In this document: piece after piece, positions 1-8,689 of the stretch | How positions within the stretch are numbered: position 1 is the first letter of the stretch | How the letters are laid out: each line of letters opens with the position of its first letter | Origin: Bartonella harrusi | GTDB taxonomy: Bacteria; Pseudomonadota; Alphaproteobacteria; Rhizobiales; Rhizobiaceae | Direction: 5' to 3' | Assembly (NCBI RefSeq): GCF_024297065.1 | Contig: NZ_CP101114.1 | Coordinates: 1,702,501 to 1,766,500, forward strand | Length of the DNA: 64,000 nucleotides | Notes under the pieces: model-generated | What the model was told of the DNA's origin: nothing | The model's input: the letters and a program-made list of their open reading frames with translations, nothing else | The model's database searches: none | Program-made: the position numbers and the translations under genes

Positions 1-1
1 A

Positions 2-613
2 ATTCGTTATATCAGCGCCACCTTTGGCAATGCCATTTATAAATATTACCGTTATCAATCAAAAGACGGAAGCGTTGATTATTATGATTCAGAAGGAAAA
101 AGCTCTAAACCTTTCTTGCTCCGCAAACCCACTCCAAATGGCGTTTTTGGTTCCCCCTTTGGACCACGCAAGCATCCTATTTTAGGATATGTTCGCATGC
201 ACACAGGTGTTGATTGGGTTGCCCCAAAAGGATCGCCCATTATTGCGGTAGGAGATGGTATTGTCACAAAAATGGGCGTAACCGGTGGCTATGGGAACCA
301 TACAGAAATTCAACATAGCAATGGATATATCAGCAGTTATTCTCACCAAAGCCGTTATGCACCAGGTATCAAACCGGGTGTGAGAGTCCGACAAGGACAA
401 GTCATTGGCTATGTTGGAGCAACAGGGATGGCAACCGGTCCCCACTGTCATTTTGAAATCATTGTCAATGGCGTAAAAGTTGACCCCATGCGCATCCGTA
501 TCCCAGACAGTAAAGCTTTAAGCAGTCAAGACCTAGAAGCATTTTTGCACGAAAAAAACAATATTGATTCTCTGTTAAAAAGCCCGATAAAACCATCAGA
601 CAACACGTCTTAA
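2..613 (+). CDS. M23 family metallopeptidase, C-terminal part (5' end outside window)
   Basis: The frame is open from base 2 and ends at TAA 611-613, so only the C-terminal ~203 residues are here. This is the LytM/M23 zinc peptidase domain, which cleaves peptidoglycan cross-bridges in the periplasm or acts as a degenerate amidase activator. The zinc-ligand pattern is present: HTGVD (HxxxD) in the first half and GPHCHFEI (HxH) in the second, so the domain looks catalytically complete. The ATG at 116 is internal and should not be taken as the start, because the preceding codons (YISATFGNAIYKYYRY and on) read as normal M23-protein sequence. The ~35-residue tail after the catalytic domain is low in structure. 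Function as a peptidoglycan hydrolase is inferred from the family. Confidence 0.9.
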   Translation: MRYISATFGNAIYKYYRYQSKDGSVDYYDSEGKSSKPFLLRKPTPNGVFGSPFGPRKHPILGYVRMHTGVDWVAPKGSPIIAVGDGIVTKMGVTGGYGNHTEIQHSNGYISSYSHQSRYAPGIKPGVRVRQGQVIGYVGATGMATGPHCHFEIIVNGVKVDPMRIRIPDSKALSSQDLEAFLHEKNNIDSLLKSPIKPSDNTS

Positions 614-964
614 ACGATACAGAACACCCCTTCTATCGATGGCTAAAACGCTGTATCTTTCATGTTTTTATCAAAAATCATTCCTTTGAGAAAACTTAAC
701 GAAAGCAACAAGAATACAGCGTATCCTTCTGCCGTTCTCTTAAATACTTTCTACAAACTTCAATTATGAATCATGAAGTTGAGCGTTTGTTGCCCGATAT
801 TTTTACATGTATTATCTTGTTTCAAAAAACAGTCACAAAAAAGACAATTTTATCATAAAAAAAAAGCAACTTTAATACCCTTACGAAGTAACGGCTGTCA
901 AATATTTGCTGAAATCAATAATTTTAATTATAAGAGCACTAATTTTAATTATAAGAGCACTTTT
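614..964. other. Intergenic, AT-rich leader of the metallophosphoesterase gene
   Basis: No gene is visible. The metallophosphoesterase reading frame happens to be open back to 773, but that extension has no coding character and precedes a clear signal peptide. The only structured element is the 21-bp direct repeat at 919-960. Confidence 0.5.
919..960. repeat. Perfect 21-bp direct repeat, two copies
   Basis: Copies at 919-939 and 940-960 are identical (TAATTTTAATTATAAGAGC plus AC). They end four bases before the ATG at 965, so the second copy supplies the weak AAGAG ribosome-binding stretch. Copy number would change the untranslated leader without touching the protein. Confidence 0.85.
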
Positions 965-2479
965 ATGAAATACAAATGTAGAATAATCATTGGGATTTTT
1001 CTTACCATTTTTGCATGTGTAAAACCTTCTTTTTTGCATGCGCAAACGCTTTCCGTGACACAGGAAACAAGACGAAGCTTCATTGAAAAATTACCAAAAC
1101 CAAAACAAAGCGCCTTTGATGATCGTTCAACAGATGTCTACATCGTTAATGAACTTACCGATCCACTGACTTCTATGGTATTAATTGATAAAGGTATCGA
1201 ACGTGGAGAATGGAAAACGGGTGAATACTGGGGAAAGACAGGACCTTCGGGTATCATTGCATCTGGCTTTGTAGGAAAAGCAGCAACAACATCGAATGCT
1301 TGGCTTTTTGGATCCGGTGGTTGGGCGAAATATAGAATACAAGATGACGGAGCTGTTTTAACATTCCGCTGGTATAATTCCTATAGTGGGGGCCCTGAAT
1401 ACTCTGCGATTTCCAGCAAAAAAAATTATTATTTTGAACGAAGAGAGGAAGGAGGGAAGAACGCCAGAGTCATTTGGTACGTAAAAAGAACGACTCCCCG
1501 AAATTATTCGATCGTTATAGCAGCAGATCCGCAACCATGGCGTTTAAAATCTGGTGACCCTAACGCAAAGAGCAATAGAGAACCTTGGTTGAAAGTAAAT
1601 AAGAAAGTTGCCAATGCAATAGAATCGCATGCCCCAGCTTTTTCTATCATCAATGGCGACTTAACGGAATTTGGCCGACCACAAACCTATCAAGACTATG
1701 CAGATGTGTACAAAAGCAGTGCTTATCCTGTCTATGAAGGACTAGGGAATCACGACTACTATAATAATGTTGGTGATTGTACAATACCGCTATCAAATCT
1801 CTCAAAGAATGCATGCGCGATAAGTGCTGTTAAAAGAATGCTCAAAGAAATAGACGAATACAACAGTTCTTTACCTGAATTCAATAAACACATAACTTCT
1901 CGTTGGTTCATTCGTTTTGAAACAGCTTATAACATAATGATGGGCAGTTTAAGTTACTCATGGGATTATGGAGATATCCACTATGTGCAACTGCAAAATT
2001 ATCCAACTTATACAGCCGACTTATCTGACGGTTATATGCAAATAAAAATAACAAAAGCTCTCAATTGGTTGAAAAAAGATTTAGCAGCTGCCGATAAAAG
2101 GGGAAAAGTAACAATTCTCAACTTCCACGATGCACGCCCCTATTATAGAGATAAGAATTCGCATTTTCTTCAACCCCAAAATATGAGAGATCTCGCGGCC
2201 TTTAAAGCGATCATTACCTCTCATAATGTCAAAGCGATCTTTGTAGGACACAACCATCATCCAAGATATTGCCGTGCACGAAATGATAAAGTTTTCGGCA
2301 ATATCCCTGTATACACAGCAGGAGCACTGTTTAGAGGAGACTATTATCTTGTTGATGTGCAAGGAAAGAATATTCACGTTAAAGCCTATAATGGAAAAAC
2401 CGGAAAAGCCATTTTGATCAATGATTTAAGTGTTAGTATCGTCAAGAAATGGTTTCAAAGAAGTTGTAGCAATTTATAA
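965..2479 (+). CDS. Secreted calcineurin-like metallophosphoesterase
   Basis: The 504-residue protein starts at ATG 965, chosen because it begins an ideal signal peptide (MKYK, hydrophobic core, cleavage near HAQ at residues 25-27). An in-frame ATG at 773 would bury this. The metallophosphoesterase motifs appear in order: AADPQPW (metal site 1), NGDLTEFG (GD), GLGNHDYY (GNHD), a His after LNFHDARP, and VGHNHHPRY (GHxH). This is the full binuclear metal centre of the calcineurin-like family, which hydrolyses phosphomonoesters or phosphodiesters. The N-terminal ~160 residues before the catalytic domain resemble a small beta domain and are not recognised. Export to the periplasm or outside is inferred from the signal peptide; the substrate is unknown. 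Confidence 0.85.
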   Translation: MKYKCRIIIGIFLTIFACVKPSFLHAQTLSVTQETRRSFIEKLPKPKQSAFDDRSTDVYIVNELTDPLTSMVLIDKGIERGEWKTGEYWGKTGPSGIIASGFVGKAATTSNAWLFGSGGWAKYRIQDDGAVLTFRWYNSYSGGPEYSAISSKKNYYFERREEGGKNARVIWYVKRTTPRNYSIVIAADPQPWRLKSGDPNAKSNREPWLKVNKKVANAIESHAPAFSIINGDLTEFGRPQTYQDYADVYKSSAYPVYEGLGNHDYYNNVGDCTIPLSNLSKNACAISAVKRMLKEIDEYNSSLPEFNKHITSRWFIRFETAYNIMMGSLSYSWDYGDIHYVQLQNYPTYTADLSDGYMQIKITKALNWLKKDLAAADKRGKVTILNFHDARPYYRDKNSHFLQPQNMRDLAAFKAIITSHNVKAIFVGHNHHPRYCRARNDKVFGNIPVYTAGALFRGDYYLVDVQGKNIHVKAYNGKTGKAILINDLSVSIVKKWFQRSCSNL

Positions 2480-2530
2480 AGCAATTTATTGCTCTTAACC
2501 TTGATAAAAAAGGAATATCCGCTGCTCCTT

Positions 2531-3961
2531 TTACGATGGAGCTTGTGCTTCTTTTGCACCATTCGTGCTAAGCTTTGGCAAAGGGATGATAATCTTTGTC
2601 CCCCCCAAATGAGAGGTTTCAAAGAGAGGTTTTTCACCAAATTGCATACACAGCTGTTCAACAACCAAACGTCCAAGCCCTGCTTTTTGCGCTGAAGTTT
2701 GGCTCTTCATCCCCACCCCATCATCTTCGACAATCAGCATCAATTGTCCATCTGGCTGTGGACCAAAGGAGATATAAATATGACCATCTCTTTGGTTGGG
2801 AAAAGCATGTTTGAAAGAATTCGTCAGCAATTCACCAAGGATAATTCCAAGCGTTGTTGCATCTCTAGAAGGCAATCGGCACTCTTTAAAATTCGTATGC
2901 ACGGTAATATTTCCACGCAATTCAAAGGGCACGGCCAATTCAACATCATGGACCACCGAACTGAGAAATTCTGCCAATAAAGTTGTTTCCATATCATCAC
3001 TCAAACGCAAACGACGATGCGCTGTCGAGATAGTCTGAATGCGATCACGTGCGGCACCAAGAACGGAACGCACTTCTTCATTTTTGCTGCGATTTAATTG
3101 TAATCCAAGCAAAGAAGACACTGTCCCAAGAGAATTGCCAATACGATGGCTTGCATCTTGCAACAACATTTCAACCCGTTGGCGTTCCTTTTCGGCATGG
3201 TTGCGTGCTCTTTCCAACTCCTGTGTTCGTTCTTTTACGCGTGCTTCAAGGGCTAAATTTTCACTATGGAGCAGCAATTGATACATTTTCAAGGCGCGAA
3301 CATCTCGATGAAAACGATTAATAACAAAATAAGCGGAAATAAAAGTACTGACGACAGAAAGTATTGCCGCCAATGTTAAAGCGGCACGCATAAGCGCAAT
3401 ACCCTCACGCTGTTTTTGTCGTACCACATCATCGCCATTGATAAAGCTTGTCATGAGTTGCGCTAGACCGGCCATTTGCACCTTTGGGGCTTCTAAAGCA
3501 ACAGCCGGCTGAGAATCTTGATCAGGCGCCGCATCAACAGCACGCATGTGAGCATTCATAAAAGCCTTACGTGTTTCGACCTCCTTTTTAAAAGCATTAA
3601 ACCATGCATACCATTGAGGATGAGCATAAACAAGAAGCGCCGTATAATTGAGAATATCATCGATTTCTCGCGCAGCATTTTCAAAATGTGCTTTATCCTC
3701 AGGCTTTCGGTTTTTTGCGTAACTACGGTCAGCGATAGCCATATCGATCAAACCAATCAGCACCAAATCAGCCTGTTCACGCAATTCAGAACTTGTATTC
3801 AACTGTGCCACTTCCCGATCAACAGCGTTTGAAAGCAACATTATAAAAACGGATGCCAAAAGGGCCATAACAAGAGAAATCACAATTGCCACCCAACGCC
3901 AGCTTGATATACCTGAATCAGAAGCGAGATTTTGAGAAAACAAATTCGTCTTTGTTGTCAT
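2531..3961 (-). CDS. Membrane sensor histidine kinase, HWE/HisKA_2 type
   Basis: 476 residues. Two transmembrane helices (about 22-44 and 190-214) enclose a periplasmic helical sensor region of CHASE3-like size. A coiled coil (about 225-265) leads to the HisKA_2 dimerisation helix with the phosphoacceptor in DASHRIGN (His272). The HATPase domain follows, with GELLTNSFKHAFP as N box and VEDDGVGM as G1 box. Kinases of this type commonly phosphorylate PhyR in alphaproteobacteria. It lies on the same strand as ecfG and nepR but is separated from ecfG by ~225 bp with a possible hairpin, so it may be transcribed alone. Its role as a PhyR kinase is inference from family and position. Confidence 0.85.
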   Translation of the reverse strand: MTTKTNLFSQNLASDSGISSWRWVAIVISLVMALLASVFIMLLSNAVDREVAQLNTSSELREQADLVLIGLIDMAIADRSYAKNRKPEDKAHFENAAREIDDILNYTALLVYAHPQWYAWFNAFKKEVETRKAFMNAHMRAVDAAPDQDSQPAVALEAPKVQMAGLAQLMTSFINGDDVVRQKQREGIALMRAALTLAAILSVVSTFISAYFVINRFHRDVRALKMYQLLLHSENLALEARVKERTQELERARNHAEKERQRVEMLLQDASHRIGNSLGTVSSLLGLQLNRSKNEEVRSVLGAARDRIQTISTAHRRLRLSDDMETTLLAEFLSSVVHDVELAVPFELRGNITVHTNFKECRLPSRDATTLGIILGELLTNSFKHAFPNQRDGHIYISFGPQPDGQLMLIVEDDGVGMKSQTSAQKAGLGRLVVEQLCMQFGEKPLFETSHLGGTKIIIPLPKLSTNGAKEAQAPS

Positions 3962-4035
3962 AGAATTTCCATCGGAGAACCTGAAAATTGTCCTTTTTCA
4001 GCACAGAGGAAAACGCCCTTATCGAATATAAGACA

Positions 4036-4066
4036 AAAGCCCGTGGAATGCTTTCATACAGGCTTT
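4036..4066 (-). terminator. Possible hairpin terminator between ecfG and the kinase gene
   Basis: AAAGCC at 4036-4041 pairs with GGCTTT at 4061-4066, with two more pairs inside and a large loop. The T-rich run is modest. It is suitably placed downstream of ecfG. Confidence 0.35.
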
Positions 4067-4186
4067 CTTCTTTTCCTTAAAAGGACACACCAAACACTCT
4101 GAAACTCCTCAGATGCTGACTTTTACTTTAATAGCTATAACGGGAATAAAAAAAACAAGGCTATTGATCATAATTATTATGCTTTT

Positions 4187-4741
4187 TTAGCCGTTAAATG
4201 AACACAATGTGCTTCCAGCCGAATAAGCATCGGGACCATAATCGGATTCTCCATTAACTTTAAGCAGTTCCTGTAAACGATGACGTGCTCTGCTTACCCG
4301 ACTTTTAATTGTTCCAACAGCACACCCACAAATAGCAGCCGCATCTTCATAAGAAAACCCCGATGCGCCAATGAGAATAATGGCTTCTCTTTGATCAACA
4401 GAGAGCATATTTAAGGCTTTTCTGAAATCTTGCAAATCAAGTGATCCATATTGCGCAGGATGAACCGCTACATTTTGGGTAATCACACCATCGCTGTCTT
4501 GCACTTCTCTTCCTCTTTTTCGCATTTGACTATAAAATTCATTGCGTAAAATCGTAAAAAGCCAAGCTTTAAGATTGGTCCCCATTTCAAAACTCTCTTG
4601 CTTAGCCCACGCTTTCATAATGGTATCTTGGACCAAGTCCTCAGCCTTATCGTACCTGCTGCTTAAAGAAAGTGCAAAAGCCCGCAAGGCCGGTAAAACC
4701 AAAAGGAGTTCCTGTTTAAAGTTTTTTACGCCCTCTACCAT
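4187..4741 (-). CDS. ecfG: ECF sigma factor of the general stress response (EcfG/RpoE type)
   Basis: 184 residues from ATG 4741, preferred over the longer form beginning at 4765. The 4741 start lies 7 bases past the nepR stop codon and is preceded by AAGGTG embedded in the last nepR codons, which suggests translational coupling. Region 2 reads DLVQDTIMKAW and NLKAWLFTILRNEF. Region 4 carries LSVDQREA, then FSYEDAAAICGC and GTIKSRVSRARHRL, a typical ECF helix-turn-helix. Together with the adjacent nepR and divergent phyR this is the alphaproteobacterial general stress sigma factor. It is held by NepR in the cytoplasm and released when phosphorylated PhyR takes NepR away. Bartonella papers usually call it RpoE. 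Confidence 0.9.
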   Translation of the reverse strand: MVEGVKNFKQELLLVLPALRAFALSLSSRYDKAEDLVQDTIMKAWAKQESFEMGTNLKAWLFTILRNEFYSQMRKRGREVQDSDGVITQNVAVHPAQYGSLDLQDFRKALNMLSVDQREAIILIGASGFSYEDAAAICGCAVGTIKSRVSRARHRLQELLKVNGESDYGPDAYSAGSTLCSFNG

Positions 4742-4748
4742 GGTGGAT

Positions 4749-4952
4749 TTACACCTTTTCCACATTATTGAGGCGAAATTGCTCAGTGCGCTCCAACCTG
4801 TCTAACAGTTCGAGCAAACGCACCGGCAGTGCTTCTTCTTGAATTTCCATGTAAAACTGGCGTAACTTTCGTGCTATTTCGCAATTGACCCCAAGAAGAT
4901 CTTCTCCCAATGTATAATGATTGTTGAGATTTTTTTCACCGCGGTCGTTCAT
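4749..4952 (-). CDS. nepR: NepR anti-sigma factor
   Basis: 67 residues, the normal size of NepR. The diagnostic helix region is visible: IARKLRQFYMEIQEEALPVR, then LLELLDRLE. A ribosome-binding site AGGGGGAT precedes ATG 4952. NepR binds the ECF sigma factor directly and is sequestered by the sigma-like domain of phosphorylated PhyR. It is the first gene of the nepR-ecfG operon, divergent from phyR across 166 bp. The function is established for the family, and the identification rests on sequence plus neighbourhood. Confidence 0.93.
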   Translation of the reverse strand: MNDRGEKNLNNHYTLGEDLLGVNCEIARKLRQFYMEIQEEALPVRLLELLDRLERTEQFRLNNVEKV

Positions 4953-5031
4953 TTTTTATCCCCCTAATCCATATAATATCAGTAGCACCGATAAAAATAT
5001 TCGCCTTAAGGTTGTAAATATAGTTATATGC

Positions 5032-5061
5032 AAAAAGTTCCATATGGCAGAGGAACTTTTT
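5032..5061. promoter_or_regulatory. Perfect 10-10-10 inverted repeat with back-to-back GGAAC motifs
   Basis: AAAAAGTTCC (5032-5041) and GGAACTTTTT (5052-5061) are exact reverse complements around a 10-bp spacer, between the divergent nepR and phyR genes. GGAAC is the established -35 element of EcfG promoters, and one copy points toward each gene, which suggests divergent autoregulated promoters. No clear GTT-type -10 element stands 16-17 bases downstream on either side, so the site could instead be an operator. Confidence 0.5.
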
Positions 5062-5118
5062 CATCTCTTAAGAATTTCAACCAACAAAGTACTTCAAAGG
5101 CTAAAGGAGTTATAAATT

Positions 5119-5913
5119 ATGTCATTATCCACGCGCATTGCACCACATCTTCCTTATCTTCGGCGTTTTGCCCGCTCCCTCACCGGCAGCCAATCCTCTG
5201 GTGATGCTTATGTCTCAGCGATGTTGGAAGCGCTTATTGCGGATATTTCAATTTTTCCCAAAGCATCGAGTGATCGCATTGGTACCTATTGGCTTTTTTG
5301 TCATCTTTTTGACCAAACCACCCCGAACATCCCAGAACCTCTGCCGCAATTTGATCTTGAACAAAAAACCAGTGCCAAATTATCCTATTTAACACCGCGT
5401 GCACGGCAAGCCTTTTTGCTCATTGCTGTTGAAGGATTCAATGAACAAGAAGCACGTGAAATTATGGATCTTGATGTGAAAGCGTTCCGTAAGCTTCTCA
5501 ATCAAGCATCGACGGATATATCGCAACAAATTGCCACCGAAGTGATGATTATTGAAGACGAGCCTCTTATAGCGATGGATATTGAACAGATGGTAGAAAA
5601 TCTTGGCCATAAGGTTATCGGGATAGCGCGCACCCGTGATGAGGCTGTCATCATGTATCATAAAGAAAAGCCGCGTTTAATTTTGGCTGATATTCAATTA
5701 GCCGATAACAGTTCTGGTATTGATGCGGTTAACGACATTTTGCAAAATGACCGTATACCGGTGATTTTTATCACCGCTTTTCCTGAGAGACTGTTGACGG
5801 GAGAACGCCCAGAGCCTACTTTTTTAGTGACCAAACCTTTTAATCCTGATATGGTAAAAGCACTTATTTCGCAGGCTTTATTTTTCCAAGAGAATGCTTC
5901 TAAAGCGGCGTAG
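5119..5913 (+). CDS. phyR: PhyR, general stress response anti-anti-sigma regulator
   Basis: 264 residues with the two-part PhyR architecture. The N-terminal ECF-sigma-like domain (about 1-135) has the region-4-like stretch LTPRARQAFLLIAVEGFNEQ. The C-terminal receiver domain (about 142-255) has acidic pocket IIEDEP, phosphoacceptor D191 in LILADIQ, T in FITAFPE and K in VTKPFNP. Phosphorylation exposes the sigma-like domain so that it binds NepR and frees EcfG. A strong AAGGAG site precedes ATG 5119. The gene is divergent from nepR-ecfG and 20 bp upstream of an HWE kinase gene, the classical arrangement for this partner-switch. Confidence 0.95.
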   Translation: MSLSTRIAPHLPYLRRFARSLTGSQSSGDAYVSAMLEALIADISIFPKASSDRIGTYWLFCHLFDQTTPNIPEPLPQFDLEQKTSAKLSYLTPRARQAFLLIAVEGFNEQEAREIMDLDVKAFRKLLNQASTDISQQIATEVMIIEDEPLIAMDIEQMVENLGHKVIGIARTRDEAVIMYHKEKPRLILADIQLADNSSGIDAVNDILQNDRIPVIFITAFPERLLTGERPEPTFLVTKPFNPDMVKALISQALFFQENASKAA

Positions 5914-5933
5914 AACAGATTAACATCCTGATC

Positions 5934-6947
5934 ATGATGGTTATGCCTCTTCAAAAGCCTCCCATAGATACGTCGCATCTGAGCGCTCTTATGCAAGCGA
6001 TCCGTGGAGCGGATATTTGTGTTCTCTATCAAACAACAAATCTCGACTATTTATGGGCCGAAAACTTACCGCAACATTTGCAAAACAAATGGCGAATGGG
6101 ATGTCGTGACAGTGATTTTTTTTCGCTTGAACTTGCAGATAATATGGAAACAATTAAATTGCAGGTTTTAGCTACGGGCCAAATGCACACCATTGAAGCG
6201 CGGTTTGAAGATATTTCCAAACAAGCGACGTGGTATAAATTTTCTATTGATTGCCATCGCAATGATAATGGAGACATTATCGGTATTATCACCACTGGAG
6301 TTGATATTTCGGGATTACGTCGCCGTGAGCAAGTGCTAAAAGTATTGCTTCGAGAAGTGAGTCACCGTTCTAAAAATCTTCTTGCCATCATTCAAAGTAT
6401 TGCCAGCCAGACGGCACGCTATACTGAATCGCTTCAAATTTTTTTACGCAAATTTCAAGGACGCCTTCATTCTCTTTCTCACTCTCAAGATTTAATCACC
6501 GATTCCGATTGGCGTGGAGCCCAATTTCGCGAATTGGTTCAATCCCAGACATTAGGTTATTTGATAAAGGGAACAGAACGTTTTTCCCTTGAAGGCGTCG
6601 ACCCTTATCTTTTTCCCAATGCAGCTTTGCATATTGGTTTGGCTTTTCATGAACTTATTGTCAATTCGCTTTCTTTTGGTGCCTTATCACAAGAAAAGGG
6701 CAGTGTTTGTATACGCTGTGAAATCGACACAAAAGCAAATGGCAGCACGCAACTTCTCATCACTTGGGATGAAAATTTTGAAGTACCAACACCTCTTTCA
6801 AGCAATAACCAAGCCTGTTTTGGCAGTGCTGTTTTAGAAAAGATTGTTCCAGTTTCTGTCAACGGTTATGCTTCTTTAAAATTAACCGAAACAGGAATTG
6901 TTTATCACTTATATGTACCTGATACTTATTTTGATATTTTTGTTTAA
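5934..6947 (+). CDS. Cytosolic HWE-family histidine kinase, probable PhyR kinase
   Basis: 337 residues without transmembrane helices. A PAS-like domain (about 15-128) ends with GIITTGVDISGLRRRE and is followed by the HWE H-box LLREVSHRSKNLLAIIQ with phosphoacceptor His144. The ATPase domain has HELIVNSLSFGALS as the N box and CFGSAVLEKIV near the end, the usual HWE pattern. It lies 20 bp after phyR in the same direction, so co-transcription and phosphotransfer to PhyR are likely; both are inference. Three in-frame ATGs (5934, 5937, 5943) are possible starts, and none has an obvious ribosome-binding site. Confidence 0.85.
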   Translation: MMVMPLQKPPIDTSHLSALMQAIRGADICVLYQTTNLDYLWAENLPQHLQNKWRMGCRDSDFFSLELADNMETIKLQVLATGQMHTIEARFEDISKQATWYKFSIDCHRNDNGDIIGIITTGVDISGLRRREQVLKVLLREVSHRSKNLLAIIQSIASQTARYTESLQIFLRKFQGRLHSLSHSQDLITDSDWRGAQFRELVQSQTLGYLIKGTERFSLEGVDPYLFPNAALHIGLAFHELIVNSLSFGALSQEKGSVCIRCEIDTKANGSTQLLITWDENFEVPTPLSSNNQACFGSAVLEKIVPVSVNGYASLKLTETGIVYHLYVPDTYFDIFV

Positions 6948-7077
6948 AAAAAAGCGGATAAAATACTACAATAAGAAAAAGCACATCACGCGCCCCGTTG
7001 TTATCTAACGTCTATTACTCAATACCATATTGCTCGCTCCAAAGAGCTTTTTTCCCTACAACGAACTTTTGAGACTT

Positions 7078-7710
7078 GCCGGAACCTCTTGCCGGAACCT
7101 CTTGCCGGAACCTCTTGCCGGAACCTCTTGCCGGAACCTCTTGCCGGAACCTCTTGCCGGAACCTCTTGCCGGAACCTCTTGCCGGAACCTCTTGCCGGA
7201 ACCTCTTGCCGGAACCTCTTGCCGGAACCTCTTGCCGGAACATCTTGCCGGAACCTCTTGCCGGAACCTCTTGCCGGAACCTCTTGCCGGAACCTCTTGC
7301 CGGAACCTCTTGCCGGAACCTCTTGCCGGAACCTCTTGCCGGAACCTCTTGCCGGAACCTCTTGCCGGAACCTCTTGCCGGAACCTCTTGCCGGAACCTC
7401 TTGCCGGAACCTCTTGCCGGAACCTCTTGCCGGAACCTCTTGCCGGAACCTCTTGCCGGAACCTCTTGCCGGAACCTCTTGCCGGAACCTCTTGCCGGAA
7501 CCTCTTGCCGGAACCTCTTGCCGGAACCTCTTGCCGGAACCTCTTGCCGGAACCTCTTGCCGGAACCTCTTGCCGGAACCTCTTGCCGGAACCTCTTGCC
7601 GGAACCTCTTGCCGGAACCTCTTGCCGGAACCTCTTGCCGGAACCTCTTGCCGGAACCTCTTGCCGGAACCTCTTGCCGGAACCTCTTGCCGGAACCTCT
7701 TGCCGGAACC
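7078..7710. repeat. 13-bp tandem repeat array, 48.7 copies
   Basis: The unit GCCGGAACCTCTT runs from 7078 in perfect register: 48 full units plus a 9-base remnant ending at 7710. Only one unit, the 13th at 7234, differs (GGAACATCTT). Because 13 is not a multiple of three, all frames are open across the array and give spurious Leu/Pro/Gly/Thr-rich ORFs on both strands. Near-perfect homogeneity indicates recent slippage expansion. Every unit contains GGAAC. Confidence 0.98.
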
Positions 7711-7818
7711 TAAAATCTTTAAAAACGTTTCTTCATAGAAAACGCCATAAGGCTGACAAATCAGAGTTCATGTTGTCAACCTTTTATTTGGCTTTTATTT
7801 TAATTTGGAAAATATTTT

Positions 7819-8181
7819 ATGAATAGCCTTGTCTTTATTCTTTTATTGGTTTCATGCACAGATGATTTTAACAGCTGCTATTCTAACAAAACAATGGTCG
7901 AAACCTACAAAACAGCGCAAGAATGTGAACAAGCCATGATACCCTCCACAAAGAAATTTGCTTCTTATGGACAACAAATCTTTGCCCAATGCACAAGCAT
8001 ACAGGCAAACTTACAGCAACAAGAAGTCAAGTTAATCTGGTCTGTAACAAATCGAGGCAATTTTTTGCTTAAAAGCAAAAATATCGATGATAAAACGCCT
8101 GAAGAGTATGAAACGAATATTTTACCTTCATCCTTTCCTCTTAATCTTTCTTCCACCAACCTCTTGCACAAAACACCTTAA
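7819..8181 (+). CDS. Small secreted or lipid-anchored protein of unknown function
   Basis: 120 residues beginning with a short hydrophobic leader (MNSLVFILLLVSC) that could be a signal peptide; the LVSC ending is lipobox-like, but the leader lacks the usual basic residue. Further cysteines occur in SCYSN, QECEQ and FAQCTS, consistent with an oxidised periplasmic protein. No family is recognised. It is followed 48 bp later by another small envelope gene in the same direction, so the two may be co-transcribed. The upstream boundary is the 13-bp repeat array. Confidence 0.55.
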   Translation: MNSLVFILLLVSCTDDFNSCYSNKTMVETYKTAQECEQAMIPSTKKFASYGQQIFAQCTSIQANLQQQEVKLIWSVTNRGNFLLKSKNIDDKTPEEYETNILPSSFPLNLSSTNLLHKTP

Positions 8182-8229
8182 AAGCATAAACCCATCGGGC
8201 TTTAAGAAAATAACGGAAAAGAGTATAGC

Positions 8230-8679
8230 ATGATGGATAAGAAACAGATTCAGACCTCAAAAAACCATCGCACAGAGCAAGATATCCATCCTCAAGACCA
8301 AGCTTTAGACCCAGCGGTAGAACGGGTGAGAAAAAAGCTTATGCGTTTAATGATTATTTCTATTTCAATAACGCTCATTCTTATTCTTGCGGTACTCTTT
8401 GGCGTTATCTATAAAATTATAGCGACAGATTCAACTTCCCAAAAAACAAAGCCTCTTTTTGCTCAAAGTACCCCTCAAGAAACGGTTCACCACACACTCT
8501 CCTTACCGGAAAAGGCGCAGATTTTATCGCAAAGTCTCTCAGGACACAATATTGTGCTGAAAATCTTAACACCAGAGGGACAAACAAAATTTATGATTTA
8601 TAATTATTATACCGGTGCATTGATCGCTGTTCTTTCTGTTGAAACAACAGAAGGGGCATCCGCTTCTTTCTCTCGTTAA
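8230..8679 (+). CDS. Single-pass membrane protein, unknown function
   Basis: 149 residues: a charged N-terminus, basic residues RVRKKLMR, one transmembrane helix (about 40-62), then a ~85-residue extracytoplasmic part including the stretch GHNIVLKILTPEGQTKFMIY. The layout is like short single-helix alphaproteobacterial proteins of the DUF6476 kind, but this is a resemblance only. ATG ATG at 8230-8235 gives two adjacent starts. Confidence 0.6.
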   Translation: MMDKKQIQTSKNHRTEQDIHPQDQALDPAVERVRKKLMRLMIISISITLILILAVLFGVIYKIIATDSTSQKTKPLFAQSTPQETVHHTLSLPEKAQILSQSLSGHNIVLKILTPEGQTKFMIYNYYTGALIAVLSVETTEGASASFSR

Positions 8680-8689
8680 ACAGGCAACA

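Noticed and set aside
773..964. 64-codon N-terminal extension of the metallophosphoesterase
   Set aside because: The signal peptide begins at 965 and the upstream codons include the 21-bp repeat; the frame is open by chance.
7078..7710. CRISPR array
   Set aside because: Units are contiguous with no spacers; the same applies to the arrays at 35.85 and 56.57 kb. No cas genes in the window.
7030..7826. Three overlapping plus-strand ORFs of 220-245 residues (Leu-Pro-Glu-Pro-Leu-Ala-Gly-Thr repeats)
   Set aside because: They are the three reading frames of the 13-bp array; no ribosome-binding site, no conserved flanking coding sequence.
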